Assembly: GCA_029876055.1 (NCBI GenBank)
Contig: CM056878.1
Span: 4,278,001 to 4,342,000 of the forward strand
Direction: 5' to 3'
From: Madurella fahalii
Taxonomy: Eukaryota; Ascomycota; Sordariomycetes; Sordariales
Length of the DNA: 64,000 bases
The translations under genes were made by a program, and so were the position numbers. Positions 1 through 9,604 of this stretch are shown here, in pieces. How positions within the stretch are numbered: position 1 is the first letter of the stretch; each line of letters starts with the position of its first letter. Under the pieces are notes generated by a model. The model had not been told where the DNA came from, did no database searches, and worked only from the letters and a program-made list of their open reading frames with translations.

Positions 1-115
1 AAGGCACACGGAGGTAATCAATTCATAACAAAACTCCCCTATCACGCAGGCGCGTACCAGGAGAGACCGTGGGCTTCCAGCAAGAAGACGACAAAATAGT
101 TGGGAGGTAGCCAAC

Positions 116-2242
116 ATGTCGACCGTATACGCTCCGCCCCCGGAGACGGCGTACCTCACCATGACGCCGTTCGATATGCCGGGAGAGGACGGTGATGTGT
201 GGGCCGTCGCGCTCTCTACGAGCAGCAGCCAGTTCCTCAACGCGGCCATAGCTGTCGTTTTCACTCTGATCTTTCCGTGTCCGTGCCTCTTTCCGTATCA
301 TTCTTCCTCCGTGCATGCGGCTAACACGGGCTCAGGGGCCTGGGGACTCATTGCCTCGATTGCTCTGTACGCGGCACCGCACAAGCCCACACGGCGCCAG
401 TCTGTGGCCCTGGTAACGCTGCGCAATGCTCCCGATCCCTGGACAGCATTCAAGGCACTCTTGGGCTATACTTACGAAAGTATGGGCTCGGTCACAGCGA
501 ACAAACGGGCGTGGCGAGAACCCCTCTCCGGTCTCGTGCTCTGCCTTACCTCCCTTGCGGTCTTTGTGGTTAGCATAGTGATGGGTATCGTGGGGCCTAC
601 GCTCTTGGAGATAGGTAACGTCGCTCCAGTCCGGGCCAGCATCCTGTATTACCCACAGCTCCCACCGGTGGGCGACACGCTCGGCGAAAATATCTTCAAC
701 GGGCATAGGAGCCTTGGCATCTTGAGGGCCCTGAGCAGCGTTGAGATTGCCAAGGCCGAGTCGCGATCTAAGGTAAAAATCACCGTCATTCCCGTCGATT
801 ACGACGGCGATGAGCAACCTCCGCCCTTGACGTTTGGGCTGCAATATAATTACCACCTATCAGGGGCGGATTTCGGCATCGAACGCGCATCAGGCCTTGC
901 ACTCAACGTCACGGGAGAGTGTAGGACGACATATGCCTGGCAAAATACTTCAGACCCGGAGTTTGACATCTACACGCTGTGGGGGGACGAAACCAATCAA
1001 TTCTCGGTCTCGCTGAATGGAAGCCAAGTCTTGACGCCGCCGAGGGCCTATTTCTGGCTTCCAATGGCTCCGGCTGACCAACTCAACTCGGACGGCAGAG
1101 TTTCGTTCGCCGTCGTGGTTGCTGCGGCCCACCGGCCGAGTATCTCGGAGGGTTCCGATCCATGGTACACAACGGAACAACGGGACCCGGACATCGGACC
1201 TGAGCTCGTCGTGGATACCCCGGTGTGGGTTAAGAGAGGCAGACCCGCGCTGTCATGCTGGCAACACGACCGATGGAGTTACGGGGACCAAGAGTTCAAG
1301 AACGTTGTGGAACTCGCGAACGCGCCCAACGACACGGTGCCGGTGCCCTCCGTGCTCCTCAAGGTCATCGCATCGGCATCCGTTATGCCGTTGATCATAT
1401 CGGTCGCCAACATCGTCGGCCCATCAGCGCTCGAGTCCGCCGTGATCAGCCCTAACGGCTTCAACAATGATGGCCTTATCGATGCCGGCGCGGCCAGCAT
1501 TCAGCAAGATATGGAGCGGTTGATCGTGGCGAGTTTCATCAATACGCGAAACATTCTCGTCGACTGCGCCATGTCAGAGGTCACCGGCAACGGAAGGAGA
1601 CTAGCCAACGTCTTCACGGGCACTGACGGGCGACCACAGGATGGCGCCGGCCAGTTCGTCGTGTCAACCCCGAACGTGCGAACGTTCAGCCTTAACGGCC
1701 TAATCGGCCTCGCTGTCACCTTGGTTGGCCTGCTGTTCCTGAAGATAGCCCTCTTCGTGAAGCTGCTCACGCACGCCGACGCCCACACCGACGGAGCCCC
1801 GGGCAGCAGCACCGAAGACGTCGCACCCAACTGCGACAGGTGGGCCCGGTTCAAAGCCCTCAGTGCCGGCAGCCTTCTGCGCATGGTCTACGAGGGCGGC
1901 CGCGGCGTCCCTCAACCGGATTGGAAATGTTGCGAAGAGTTCCCGACCGATGATCCCAACGGCCAGACGCCGAAGCGCTTCCAGCTGGCCAAGTGCCAGG
2001 CCGGTGCTTGCTCTTGTGGGGGCCATATCGTGGCCAACTGGGTCACGCCACCGGCGGATTCACACTCGGGCATTGAGCACAACGCCACCGGCGATGATGA
2101 CAAGAGGCCAGTGGTCGGGAACGAAGAGGTGCTACCGTCGCCGAGCGATACGCAACCCCCAGACCCGGTGATCCCCGATATCGCCGGCGACCAGCGGGCG
2201 AGCATATACTCGAAGGAAAAAGTTCCGCAAAAAGACGGATAA
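116..2242 (+). CDS. Orphan fungal multi-pass membrane protein
   Basis: I do not recognise a named family. The frame is open from the ATG at 116 to 2242. A 57-base intron is likely at 279-335 (weak donor GTCCGT, CTAAC branch at 321-325, CTCAG acceptor); its removal keeps frame and fuses a first membrane helix reading ...FTLIFPWAWGLIASIALY, giving 689 aa instead of 708. A second helix lies near residues 130-160 (LSGLVLCLTSLAVFVV). A long N-glycosylatable loop (several NxT/S sites) follows, then a third helix near the C-terminus (LIGLAVTLVGLLFLKIALFV). The tail of about 150 residues is hydrophilic with a Cys-rich patch (CCEEF, CQAGACSCGGH). This topology, two helices plus an extracytosolic loop plus one helix, is common in lineage-expanded fungal membrane proteins of unknown function. 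Function not inferable. Confidence 0.72.
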   Translation: MSTVYAPPPETAYLTMTPFDMPGEDGDVWAVALSTSSSQFLNAAIAVVFTLIFPCPCLFPYHSSSVHAANTGSGAWGLIASIALYAAPHKPTRRQSVALVTLRNAPDPWTAFKALLGYTYESMGSVTANKRAWREPLSGLVLCLTSLAVFVVSIVMGIVGPTLLEIGNVAPVRASILYYPQLPPVGDTLGENIFNGHRSLGILRALSSVEIAKAESRSKVKITVIPVDYDGDEQPPPLTFGLQYNYHLSGADFGIERASGLALNVTGECRTTYAWQNTSDPEFDIYTLWGDETNQFSVSLNGSQVLTPPRAYFWLPMAPADQLNSDGRVSFAVVVAAAHRPSISEGSDPWYTTEQRDPDIGPELVVDTPVWVKRGRPALSCWQHDRWSYGDQEFKNVVELANAPNDTVPVPSVLLKVIASASVMPLIISVANIVGPSALESAVISPNGFNNDGLIDAGAASIQQDMERLIVASFINTRNILVDCAMSEVTGNGRRLANVFTGTDGRPQDGAGQFVVSTPNVRTFSLNGLIGLAVTLVGLLFLKIALFVKLLTHADAHTDGAPGSSTEDVAPNCDRWARFKALSAGSLLRMVYEGGRGVPQPDWKCCEEFPTDDPNGQTPKRFQLAKCQAGACSCGGHIVANWVTPPADSHSGIEHNATGDDDKRPVVGNEEVLPSPSDTQPPDPVIPDIAGDQRASIYSKEKVPQKDG

Positions 2243-3637
2243 GCCGGTTGGAAAAAGGAGGCGGCACACGCCGCTGTTGTTTGGAGCTGCCCTGTGCTCG
2301 GCCACGCTAAGAGCGGGCTGATATGGATTGGGATGGATTGGCCGGGTACGCAAGATTGCTAGCACAGGTTAAAAAGAAACAAGAATCAGAGCAGGTGTAC
2401 GGAGGTAACCCTATTACGTGTGAACTGAGTGGCCATTCTTCTAACAAAGCCCTTGGCAGGGTTTCAGGTATTCGTATGTCGACACTCCTTACAGGATGAC
2501 TTGCTCTTGTACTGTATTGTACCAAACGCTGGTGTGTTTTACTTCGGGCTGGTGAGAGAGAGGCGCCCCGAATCCCAATCAGAGAAATCGGTTTCACCTT
2601 GGAGTGGTTGCGGAGATGGTTTAGCTTCCGCGAAACCCCTGAGGTCAACGCACCGTAGCACGCAGCTGCCGAATCACCTTTTTTTGAGTCACATGAGTCG
2701 CAGAAAACACACTGCGCCACGAGGTTGCAGTCTGTTGCCGATCCTCGAGACTCGGGAGCTTGGACGGCTCTCGGCAGGATTTCGTTCGGCCCGCGTCTAT
2801 CGCGCGTGGGAACGGAGACAAGGTCTGTCAGCAGGAAGGGGCTTCGGGTCTGCTGTGGAGGCGCGCTAGCCTACTGTACTGTACAGTACACGCCTAAACC
2901 CCGGGGCCTGTCTGGTGGCGCCGGGTATTACCGGGTCTGAGATGGATCGGCGCGCCCCAGCCGCACCGTGCTTGGCTGACCCTCGACTAGTTCACCTTGG
3001 GTATCTAGAACCACTGCACCTTAAGGCCAGGTTAGAAATAACTAAAGTGAGCGGAGAAGGAGCAGCTATCAGAATGGCAGGGTAACACTTGGGGAACAGG
3101 CACGAGTAACGCTGAGCAAAACTGTAATTGCTTCTCTTCACCTTACCATAGGCGGAAACGAGGGTTCCGCCACATCATGCAAACGAATACACAATCCTAA
3201 CCCTGATACGAGACAGGCGCTCCGGCTCCCGAGACGCGGAGGCTCCCGAGACTGAGGCCCTCGAGACTGCGACTCGAGAGCACCTGTCTCACTTGAATGG
3301 TGAAAGAACGCGCGAGTTCAAGGGAGTTGAGGATGGCGCGGCGGGCTTCGTTGCCATGGACAACACGCTGGACATGGATCGAGCCGCACCTCCCCATCTT
3401 CTGTCCGGAACAATGCGGGAAGTTGACTATTTCGCTATATCTTAGGTCTTCCTTTCGCAACATGGCTTCCGACGGGTGGGTTGACAGAGAAGGCTAGCAG
3501 GAACGACACTGGGCCATGCCTGGTCAACAGACATCTAAGAGATCGGCTTTGTCTTGTCATCAACCCTTTTTTCCCGAGACTGAACCCGTCTCTGCAACTC
3601 TTGGCGCCCGTAGCCGGGAAAAGGAACCGTACTAGCT
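2243..3637. other. Intergenic, 1.4 kb, no gene seen
   Basis: This separates the convergent orphan membrane gene and twinfilin. Short open frames on both strands lack family resemblance and splice logic. It contains the 16-bp palindrome at 2875-2890 and a run of related CCCGAGACTG/CTCGAGACTG words at about 3227-3280. Nothing else supported. Confidence 0.6.
2875..2890. repeat. Perfect 16-bp palindrome TGTACTGTACAGTACA
   Basis: The 16 bases equal their own reverse complement. A copy with one mismatch (TGTACCGTACAGTACA) lies at 63481-63496, and the 8-base core CTGTACAG recurs at 15459-15466, all in intergenic DNA. It could be a dimeric transcription-factor site or a low-copy repeat; no function is shown. 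Confidence 0.6.
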
Positions 3638-4801
3638 TCAACGACCAGGTCGCTTCGGCCGGTTGAATCCTTTCTTCACCTCGACGTTAGGGTGCAGCTC
3701 GGCGAAAACGACCTCCTCCGTAATCTCGCTCGGCTCCGCGACCTCGAATCTTTTTTGAGGTTGTAACCCGTACTTCTCGGCAATGACCAAAACGGCCTTT
3801 TTCATCAGCGGATACATCATCCGGAACTTGATGGCTTTGGTGCTAAAGCTGCTGGGGCACGTGTAGAAGAACAGCAAGGGACTGGTCTCGCTGCCGTCGT
3901 ACGAGTGAGTAAACCTGTAGAAGGTGAAGCGCGGCTCTGTGGCCGAGATGGTCTGCACCAGTTCGGGTATTGAGGAGGGAGTTGCATCGTCGGGGACGAG
4001 CTCGATGGATTCCGAGTCAGGGTTGATTTTCTGTCATGGGAGAGAGCAGCATGTCAGCACTGCGGATGGCAACTGGCACGGCCATGGAGGCCCCTTAGGC
4101 TCACCAGCATGACCAACGACCTGCCATTGCCATCAGCCAGCTCCTGCAGGGCTTGTGTGGCTGGCTCGGCAACGGGCGTTGTCAACTTGTTGCTCAGCTG
4201 GATCCCTCGACCGCCTGTACCCATGCCGGCCTCCTGCTCGGCGCGCTTCACGTCGCCCAGGCTCCTCTCCTCCTCGGTAAGGGGTGCGTCCAAGGCGGTG
4301 TGGGCGTCGTGCTTCTCGAAGCCGGCTGGGGTGAGCTCCTCGGCGGTGGTTGCGAATAGCGTGTCGCGAAAATGCTCGCTCCCAAGCTCGCGCACGAGGG
4401 TCAATCGGGTCGAAGCGAACAGCATCTTCTGGCGCACCGGGGCGGCATCCGGCACGTATGTCACAGCCACCAGGGCCGGTGTGGACGCGTACCGCCGCAA
4501 GATGATGTACAGGGCTTCATTGGGCTTGATGTGCGGCTGGAGCAGGGCGTTGACATTGGACGAGAACGAGTTTCCGGGAGACGAAGGTGTCAGCAACTTT
4601 AGTGGCAGCAGCTGCTCGGCCGAGATGGTGGCGAGCAGGCCAAAATGCCTGTCAGACCCGAGGAGGTCGTTGAACTGGGAGACCAGCTCCTGCGAAGCTG
4701 CAGCAGACAAAAGGGGCAACTGCCATCAGCGAGCGGCCTTCTCTCGCAAAGGGGGATTGCCATGGGATTCTAGTAGGCTCACCTGAGATACCGGACTGCA
4801 T
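3638..4801 (-). CDS. TWF1: Twinfilin (ADF-H actin-monomer binding protein)
   Basis: Twinfilin binds ADP-actin monomers through two ADF-homology domains and helps depolymerise and cap filaments at cortical actin patches. Three exons: 4783-4801 (only 19 nt, encoding MQSGIS), 4105-4697 and 3638-4030, with GTGAGC donors and CAG acceptors; phases fit and give 334 aa, the usual length. The first ADF-H runs through ASQELVSQFNDLL, LKLLTPSS and ALYIILRRYAS; the linker holds LTEEERSLGDVKRAE; the second ADF-H includes GIQLSNKLTTPV, RFTFYRFTHSYDG and FFYTCPSSFSTKAIKFRMMY. The basic tail KKGFNRPKRPGR matches the positively charged C-terminal tail of twinfilins that contacts capping protein and lipids. The start was chosen because MQSGIS spliced to ASQEL is the conserved twinfilin N-terminus. 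Identity is secure; the tiny first exon is set by phase and conservation. Confidence 0.95.
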
Positions 4802-5865
4802 CGCGAGCTCGCCGAATGGAGTTGGCTTGCGGTCAGCAAGGGCAAGACGCGTTGTCCGGATTCTCGGGCAAGACGGGAACAGCGCACATGAGGCGGGACT
4901 GGGCTGTGAGACTCCCGGTTGGTGTGGGACGGGAGGTGGGTGGGGGGGGAGGGGGAGATTGCGGGGCATGAGGATTGTGCACGGGCCTACTTAGCAATCG
5001 CCAAAGGGAGCCGACCGAGTTTCTACACAATGTAAAAATCCGACAAAATCACCCGGCGCCATGAACAGGCCGTTGGATCAATCCGGCACAAGAAACCGGC
5101 GCATCCTAGTACTGCTAGGCGCAAGTCACAGCGGTTTGTTCACGTACTTTTTCCTCACGCTTTCGCATGGGTTCATCATCATCTACCTCGACCTGCGAGC
5201 CGGAGATGGCCTTTGGGTTGCAGACAACCGAGGCGAACCATCGCCGCCGACTGCCAACAGTACACAAGTTCCGGGCATAATTGCCAGATTGGTCATTACT
5301 ATACGAAATACTCTTCCAGCCGACGAGGAATGGCGAAGAAAGATCTTGCTTGTTGCTCCCAATCCTTCCACGCCCGTCCCCGCTCACTCTGGCTTTGTCT
5401 CATCTGTCCTTGAGCCATTCCATTGTTTCTCGGGGATTTCTGGTCCTTGCCGCGCCCTCTGTTCGCGGAGTTGGCTGCCGGGTCTTGGTCAAAGCCTTGC
5501 CTGGAGCTCATTTCGGATGACACATGCGCTGGGCTAGCCTAGTGGCTGCTGGCTTGGGCGCCAATCACCGACCGAGCCTTGTCCTGGGGTTGCCTCTTGG
5601 CAGACAACGGATGCGGGCTAGGCCCAAGCAGGCCGCAGAGACATCAAAGTCTGAAATATCGTCGAGTGACTCCTCTCCTTTTCGTATCCCAGGCCGGAGC
5701 ATCAGCGTCTCTCGTTTTGTTCTTTTGCTCCTTGCCCCGTTGTCACTCGTTCAACCCCGGAAACCAATCTGCCACCCATCATGTCGAGGTAAGATCGGCA
5801 TTCCTCCCTCACTATCATTAACATCCATCTTTTTTTCCCTCCACCGCCTCCTACCGCGCGGCAAC
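4802..5865. promoter_or_regulatory. Divergent promoter region, twinfilin / aspartic-protease-like gene
   Basis: About 1.06 kb between two start codons on opposite strands. It holds a G-rich stretch at about 4936-4956 and a CT-rich leader just upstream of 5866. Open frames seen here have no start context or family support, so I treat the whole region as 5' UTRs and promoters. Confidence 0.5.
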
Positions 5866-7817
5866 ATGGCGCTCCACACTCGCTTATCAGCCATCTCGAT
5901 CTGCATCTTCGGCGCCACAACAGCCGCCGCCCACGTGCTCCTCCCCTTCTCCCACCGCACCGGCATCCCGGGTCCTAAGCTCACGGTACGTGCATCGTCG
6001 GAGCAGACGGCACTCACATCGAGAGCTGGATATGCCTGGGTTGTGGATGCCACGGTTGGCACTCCTGGCCAACGCCTCTCGTTACTCGTCTCGCCCTCAG
6101 TCGGCGATACGTGGGTGCCCGATGCCAGGACAGTAGAATGCTCTCCCGACTACTACTACAGCGACTCCTACTACGACGACGATGAGATTCCATCGTCTCA
6201 GTGCCATTGGGGCAGCTACAACCACACCGAGTCCGAGACGTATCTGCCGGCGAATCAGCGGTATAGCAGTTTCAGCCCTTCCAACGTGGAGGACTTGTTC
6301 ATCTATGGCGAAAACATGACCGACAGATTGGTGGTAGGCGACATTGAGATGGACGACCTGCCCATGGGCCTAGTCACCTCGAGTTCTCGATGGATCGGCG
6401 TGCTCGGGCTCGGCCACAACCTCTCGAGTTACTACGACTCGTATCCCACTTTTATGGACCGGATGGTCTCGTCTGGCAAGATCGCAACTCCAGCCTACAG
6501 CATGTGGTTGAACAACGCGAGGGGACATCGGGCGGCCTGTTGTTCGGAGCTGTCGATCAGTCGAGATTCACAGGCGAACTGCTCCGGCTTCCGGGACAAA
6601 CTGCATACTCTTATGGGACTAGTTTCGGCGTTACTCTCGAGAGCATCAATGGCACTACTGACTCTGGGGATGCCATGCCGCCCATCAGGTCCAACGACTT
6701 TCCCGTGGACGTCACGATCGGACCAGGCGAGCTCTTCTCGTTCTTTCCTGAAGTGCTGGCCGACGAGATGGCTTCCATGGCCGGTGCAACATACAACGAA
6801 ACGCTTGGCTATACCACAATCCCATGCGATGCCGGCCAGACGAACTCGGCCAAATTCGCCCTCCAGCTTGGTGGCAGCGGCGGCCCCTTACTGAGCGCGC
6901 AAACGTCGGACCTCGTGATACCAGTAAGCGCCATCGATACGAGTTATCTCTCGCAATGGATAAACGAGAGCGAAGTGTGCTTCTTTGGCGTCCAAAAGCG
7001 CTCTGGGTCGTATTCCAGCTATTACAACCTTGGCGGCTCACTCCTGCGACGCACTTACCTCGTCTTCGACCTCGCCAACAACGAGATCGCCCTCGCCCCT
7101 GCCAGGTTCTCATCTAGCTCGGATTCACCCTCACCCACAATCGTCGCCTTTGAAAGCTACGGTGCCACCGTGCCATCTGCTGCCCTGTTTTGCACCAGCG
7201 GGAGGTGCACATCTGACTGCAGTATCACGAGTTGCGTTGATCCGACATTCACCGATGACCCCCGCTCGAATCCCAACTTTGACTCGTCAAACCCGGACCT
7301 CTCCCACTGGCAGAGTGTCGCCATTGGCGTTGGCATAAGTCTCGGCCTCCTAATATTGATTGGCGCAGTTGCGGCCGTCATCATCTGGACCCGCCTCTGC
7401 CTAGGGGATAGAAAGGACGCAGCAGAGAAGGGCGCCGATGAGGAGGGAGGAGCTAGAAGCCAGCTACCCGAGTCGGCGCAGAGCCCAGCTGAAGTGCAAG
7501 GTGGCAACGGTGGAGGGATATCTCCGCATGTGACTGTGCCGCCAGGCACTCTGCCCGTTATCCAGGAGACCGGAGATGTCAACCAAGAAGCACCTCAACT
7601 TCCAGCCCTGGGGACGCAGCCTCCCAGTCCGACCACGCCGGCAGAAGTTACTACTTCATCTTCCAACCTGGCCGCGGTTGCCGTATCCGCGTCTTCCGAG
7701 CATGAGCAGCAACAAGAGCCAGCAGATGATGCACGTGTCTCGGAATCTGGTGAGGCGTCGACATCTTCAGTGTCTCCCAAGGGCAAAGGGAAAGAGGTAG
7801 ATTCAGCCGCTATATGA
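5866..7817 (+). CDS. Aspartic-protease-like membrane protein, non-catalytic and frameshifted
   Basis: The fold is that of a pepsin/yapsin-type protein: signal sequence (residues about 1-24), WVVDATVGTPGQRLSLLV strand, glycosylated N-lobe with a Tyr/Asp-rich insert, FMDRMVSSGKIATPAYSMWLNN, then LLFGAVDQSRFTGEL, and a C-terminal membrane helix (SVAIGVGISLGLLILIGAVA) with a Pro/Ser/Gln-rich cytosolic tail. The place of the first catalytic DTGSS reads SPSVG (residues 76-80), and the second DSGTT reads GPGEL, so both aspartates are gone. After residue 218 the frame breaks at a GGGG run (6521-6524): the downstream conserved sequence TSGGLLFGAVD continues in the next frame, as if one G were missing. 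No intron fits there. With the frame continued the protein would be about 650 aa. It may be a wall-sensor-like pseudoenzyme with a sequence error, or a decaying gene. Start: ATG at 5866 directly before the signal peptide. Confidence 0.82.
6521..6524 (+). other. Apparent one-base frameshift in a G run
   Basis: Upstream, conserved residues (AYSMWLNN) are read in one frame; downstream ones (GGLLFGAVD) in another, with a change equal to one missing base at GGGG. No GT...AG pair can bridge it without deleting conserved residues. It is either a homopolymer sequencing or assembly error, or a real mutation. Confidence 0.75.
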
Positions 7818-8206
7818 GAGTTAGCGAGCCCCGTCTGGTAGTCAAGTTGGCATTTAGTAGGAATTGTAATAGATACCCCTATGCCATGTTTGCGCAGCAC
7901 TCAACCTGGCCCGGTCATGTCAAACCCGTAGGTGTCGTCACGTGGCATGCGATGCCTTGTCGTTCGAATATACTCGTTACACAAACGGGCAGACAAAAAG
8001 TGCCCGTCGCCAGTGAACCCGACGACGTCATCACCTCCGGGCGCAAACCTTGATCTCGAGCACTTCTCGACCAATCTTCCGCAATGCGGGGCAGCCTCTC
8101 GGCCAAGCACTGGGCGCAACCGTGTGCATCCTTGAGGTTTTGTGTGACCGTTACCCCCTCCCTCAGTGCCCCATCAATAGAAGAACAGGCGGAAGCTGCC
8201 GAGAAT

Positions 8207-8214
8207 TGACGTCA
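8207..8214. promoter_or_regulatory. CRE palindrome TGACGTCA
   Basis: A perfect 8-bp ATF/CREB-type bZIP site lies 221 bases before the start codon at 8435 and 49 bases before a TATA box. A second partial site (GACGTCAT) lies about 183 bases further upstream. In fungi such sites bind Atf1/AtfA-type stress regulators; binding here is inferred from sequence only. Confidence 0.55.
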
Positions 8215-8262
8215 TGCCACCATCCACGTCAAAGCCCGATTTAACACCAACGCCCACATCTC

Positions 8263-8269
8263 TATAAAG
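8263..8269 (+). promoter_or_regulatory. TATA box for the gene at 8435
   Basis: TATAAAG sits 166 bases before the ATG, implying a leader of roughly 130-140 nt. The sequence between is C/A-rich, as is typical of fungal leaders. Confidence 0.5.
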
Positions 8270-8434
8270 CTACCAGAACCTGGAAGCCATGCGTTCCCGC
8301 CTTCATCCAGTCAGTCAATCCACAACCCAGAGCACCAGCCACACGCGCGCACACAAACAGGGGCTTGCAGTCATCACCAATACAGAAGAGTATTCAACAT
8401 AGCACTACCTAGAGCCACAAAGACACGAGACACA

Positions 8435-8963
8435 ATGGCCGTCACCTCAGCCATCACCGACCTGGTCAAGTCTGTCGCCGAGCTGCTCTCGTCCGTCTTT
8501 GGTACAGCCTATACCATCGTCCACTCCTTCCTTTCCGGCCTGATCGGCCTCTTCGCCGGCTTCTTTGCCTTCATCGGAGACCTCACCAAGGGCGTGTTTG
8601 ATGTCGTCGGTGGCGTCGGGAGATTCATTGCTGGTGAGTGCTGATAGTTCGCCATTACCCCGTCTAACCAGTCTAAAGAGAGTCCATGCCGTGTTCCCCC
8701 GGTGTGGGCCATTGGGCTGCCTCGGTTGGAAAGTTATCTTTTTTCCTTTTCCTTTTTTTTTTTCCTCCCCTCCTTACCCAGGGATGAGAAACCGAGTGAG
8801 GCCGTGGCTGACCAGCTATATCCCAACAGGCAACATTGTCATCCTGGGAATCCTTGGCGCTGCGGGCTATGCGTACGTGAAGTTCATCCAACCACAGCAA
8901 CAACAGCAGGGATCGAAGCCGGCGGCTGTGAATGGCGGCGCCCAGGAGAAGAAGACGAACTGA
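8435..8963 (+). CDS. Small two-helix membrane protein, 110 aa, unknown function
   Basis: Two exons, 8435-8633 and 8830-8963, joined by a strong GTGAGTG donor and CCCAACAG acceptor; the intron (196 bases) contains a T-rich tract. The product has an amphipathic N-terminus (MAVTSAITDLVKSVAELLSS), one membrane-associated hydrophobic region (AYTIVHSFLSGLIGLFAGFF, residues about 28-50), a second helix after the splice (NIVILGILGAAGYAYVKF) and a soluble QPQQQQQ-rich tail. I recognise it only as a type of small conserved fungal membrane protein, not a named family. CRE motifs and a TATA box upstream suggest inducible, possibly stress-linked expression. A function cannot be assigned. Confidence 0.75.
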
Positions 8964-9604
8964 AGCCGGGCGAGTCCAAACCTAGAAAAAAAAAATTCTA
9001 TGGGAGCAAGAGCGCCCGAACATGAAAAAAAACGATAGGGAAGGAGTTGGTCACGGTCAGAAATACCTAACATGCGTGTCACGGGTTTGATCTTTCCTCA
9101 GTTCGGTCAGGGCTCGATGTTGCGGGAGGCGGGATTTTAATGCCATGATACCATTTGCAATTCACATCATTTTACACTTGACAGCAACGCGATAATATCA
9201 GCCACTTTGGGCGTTTACTGTATCATGATTCGTGTACAGGAGAGCTTTATTCTGTCAGAAACCTGGCAGTGATCGTATATACAAAAACTCTGAAGTAGAG
9301 CGGAATGTCTGTCGTATCTCAGAACCCCGAAATAAGCGGAGAGCAAGAAATGCATCACAAAACAACTCTAGCTCATGGGTCTCGCTCCCTAATCCAAGCC
9401 CCGCCATGCCCCGCTCCTTCTATAATGTATAGCAAAACACAACAAACGCATCATTTGCCCGGGTATCCATCCCTGATTACATGGCCAACTCATACCCCAA
9501 TGATCGTCATGAGATCTTCAGAATAAGAAAAAAAAAAAAAAAGGAAGAAGAAAAAAGACGCAGAGAAAGAACGAAAGAAAGTCGCTGAACATGCCCAAAA
9601 TCGT
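8964..9604. other. Intergenic between convergent genes, 641 bases
   Basis: It holds the two 3' UTRs. A-rich tracts occur at about 8985-8994, 9025-9031 and 9529-9543. No open frame with family support. Confidence 0.5.

Larger units (their letters stand above)
7818..8434. promoter_or_regulatory. Promoter region of the 110-aa membrane protein
   Basis: The 617 bases hold the 3' UTR of the aspartic-protease-like gene and a structured promoter: a CGACGTCAT element at about 8023-8031, a perfect TGACGTCA at 8207-8214, a TATAAAG at 8263-8269, and a CA-rich leader just before the ATG at 8435. Confidence 0.6.

Noticed and set aside
6515..6530. Intron as explanation for the frame change in the aspartic-protease-like gene
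   Set aside because: The only nearby GT...AG pairs either give an intron below 20 bases or remove the conserved FMDRMVSSGKIATPAYSMWL block.
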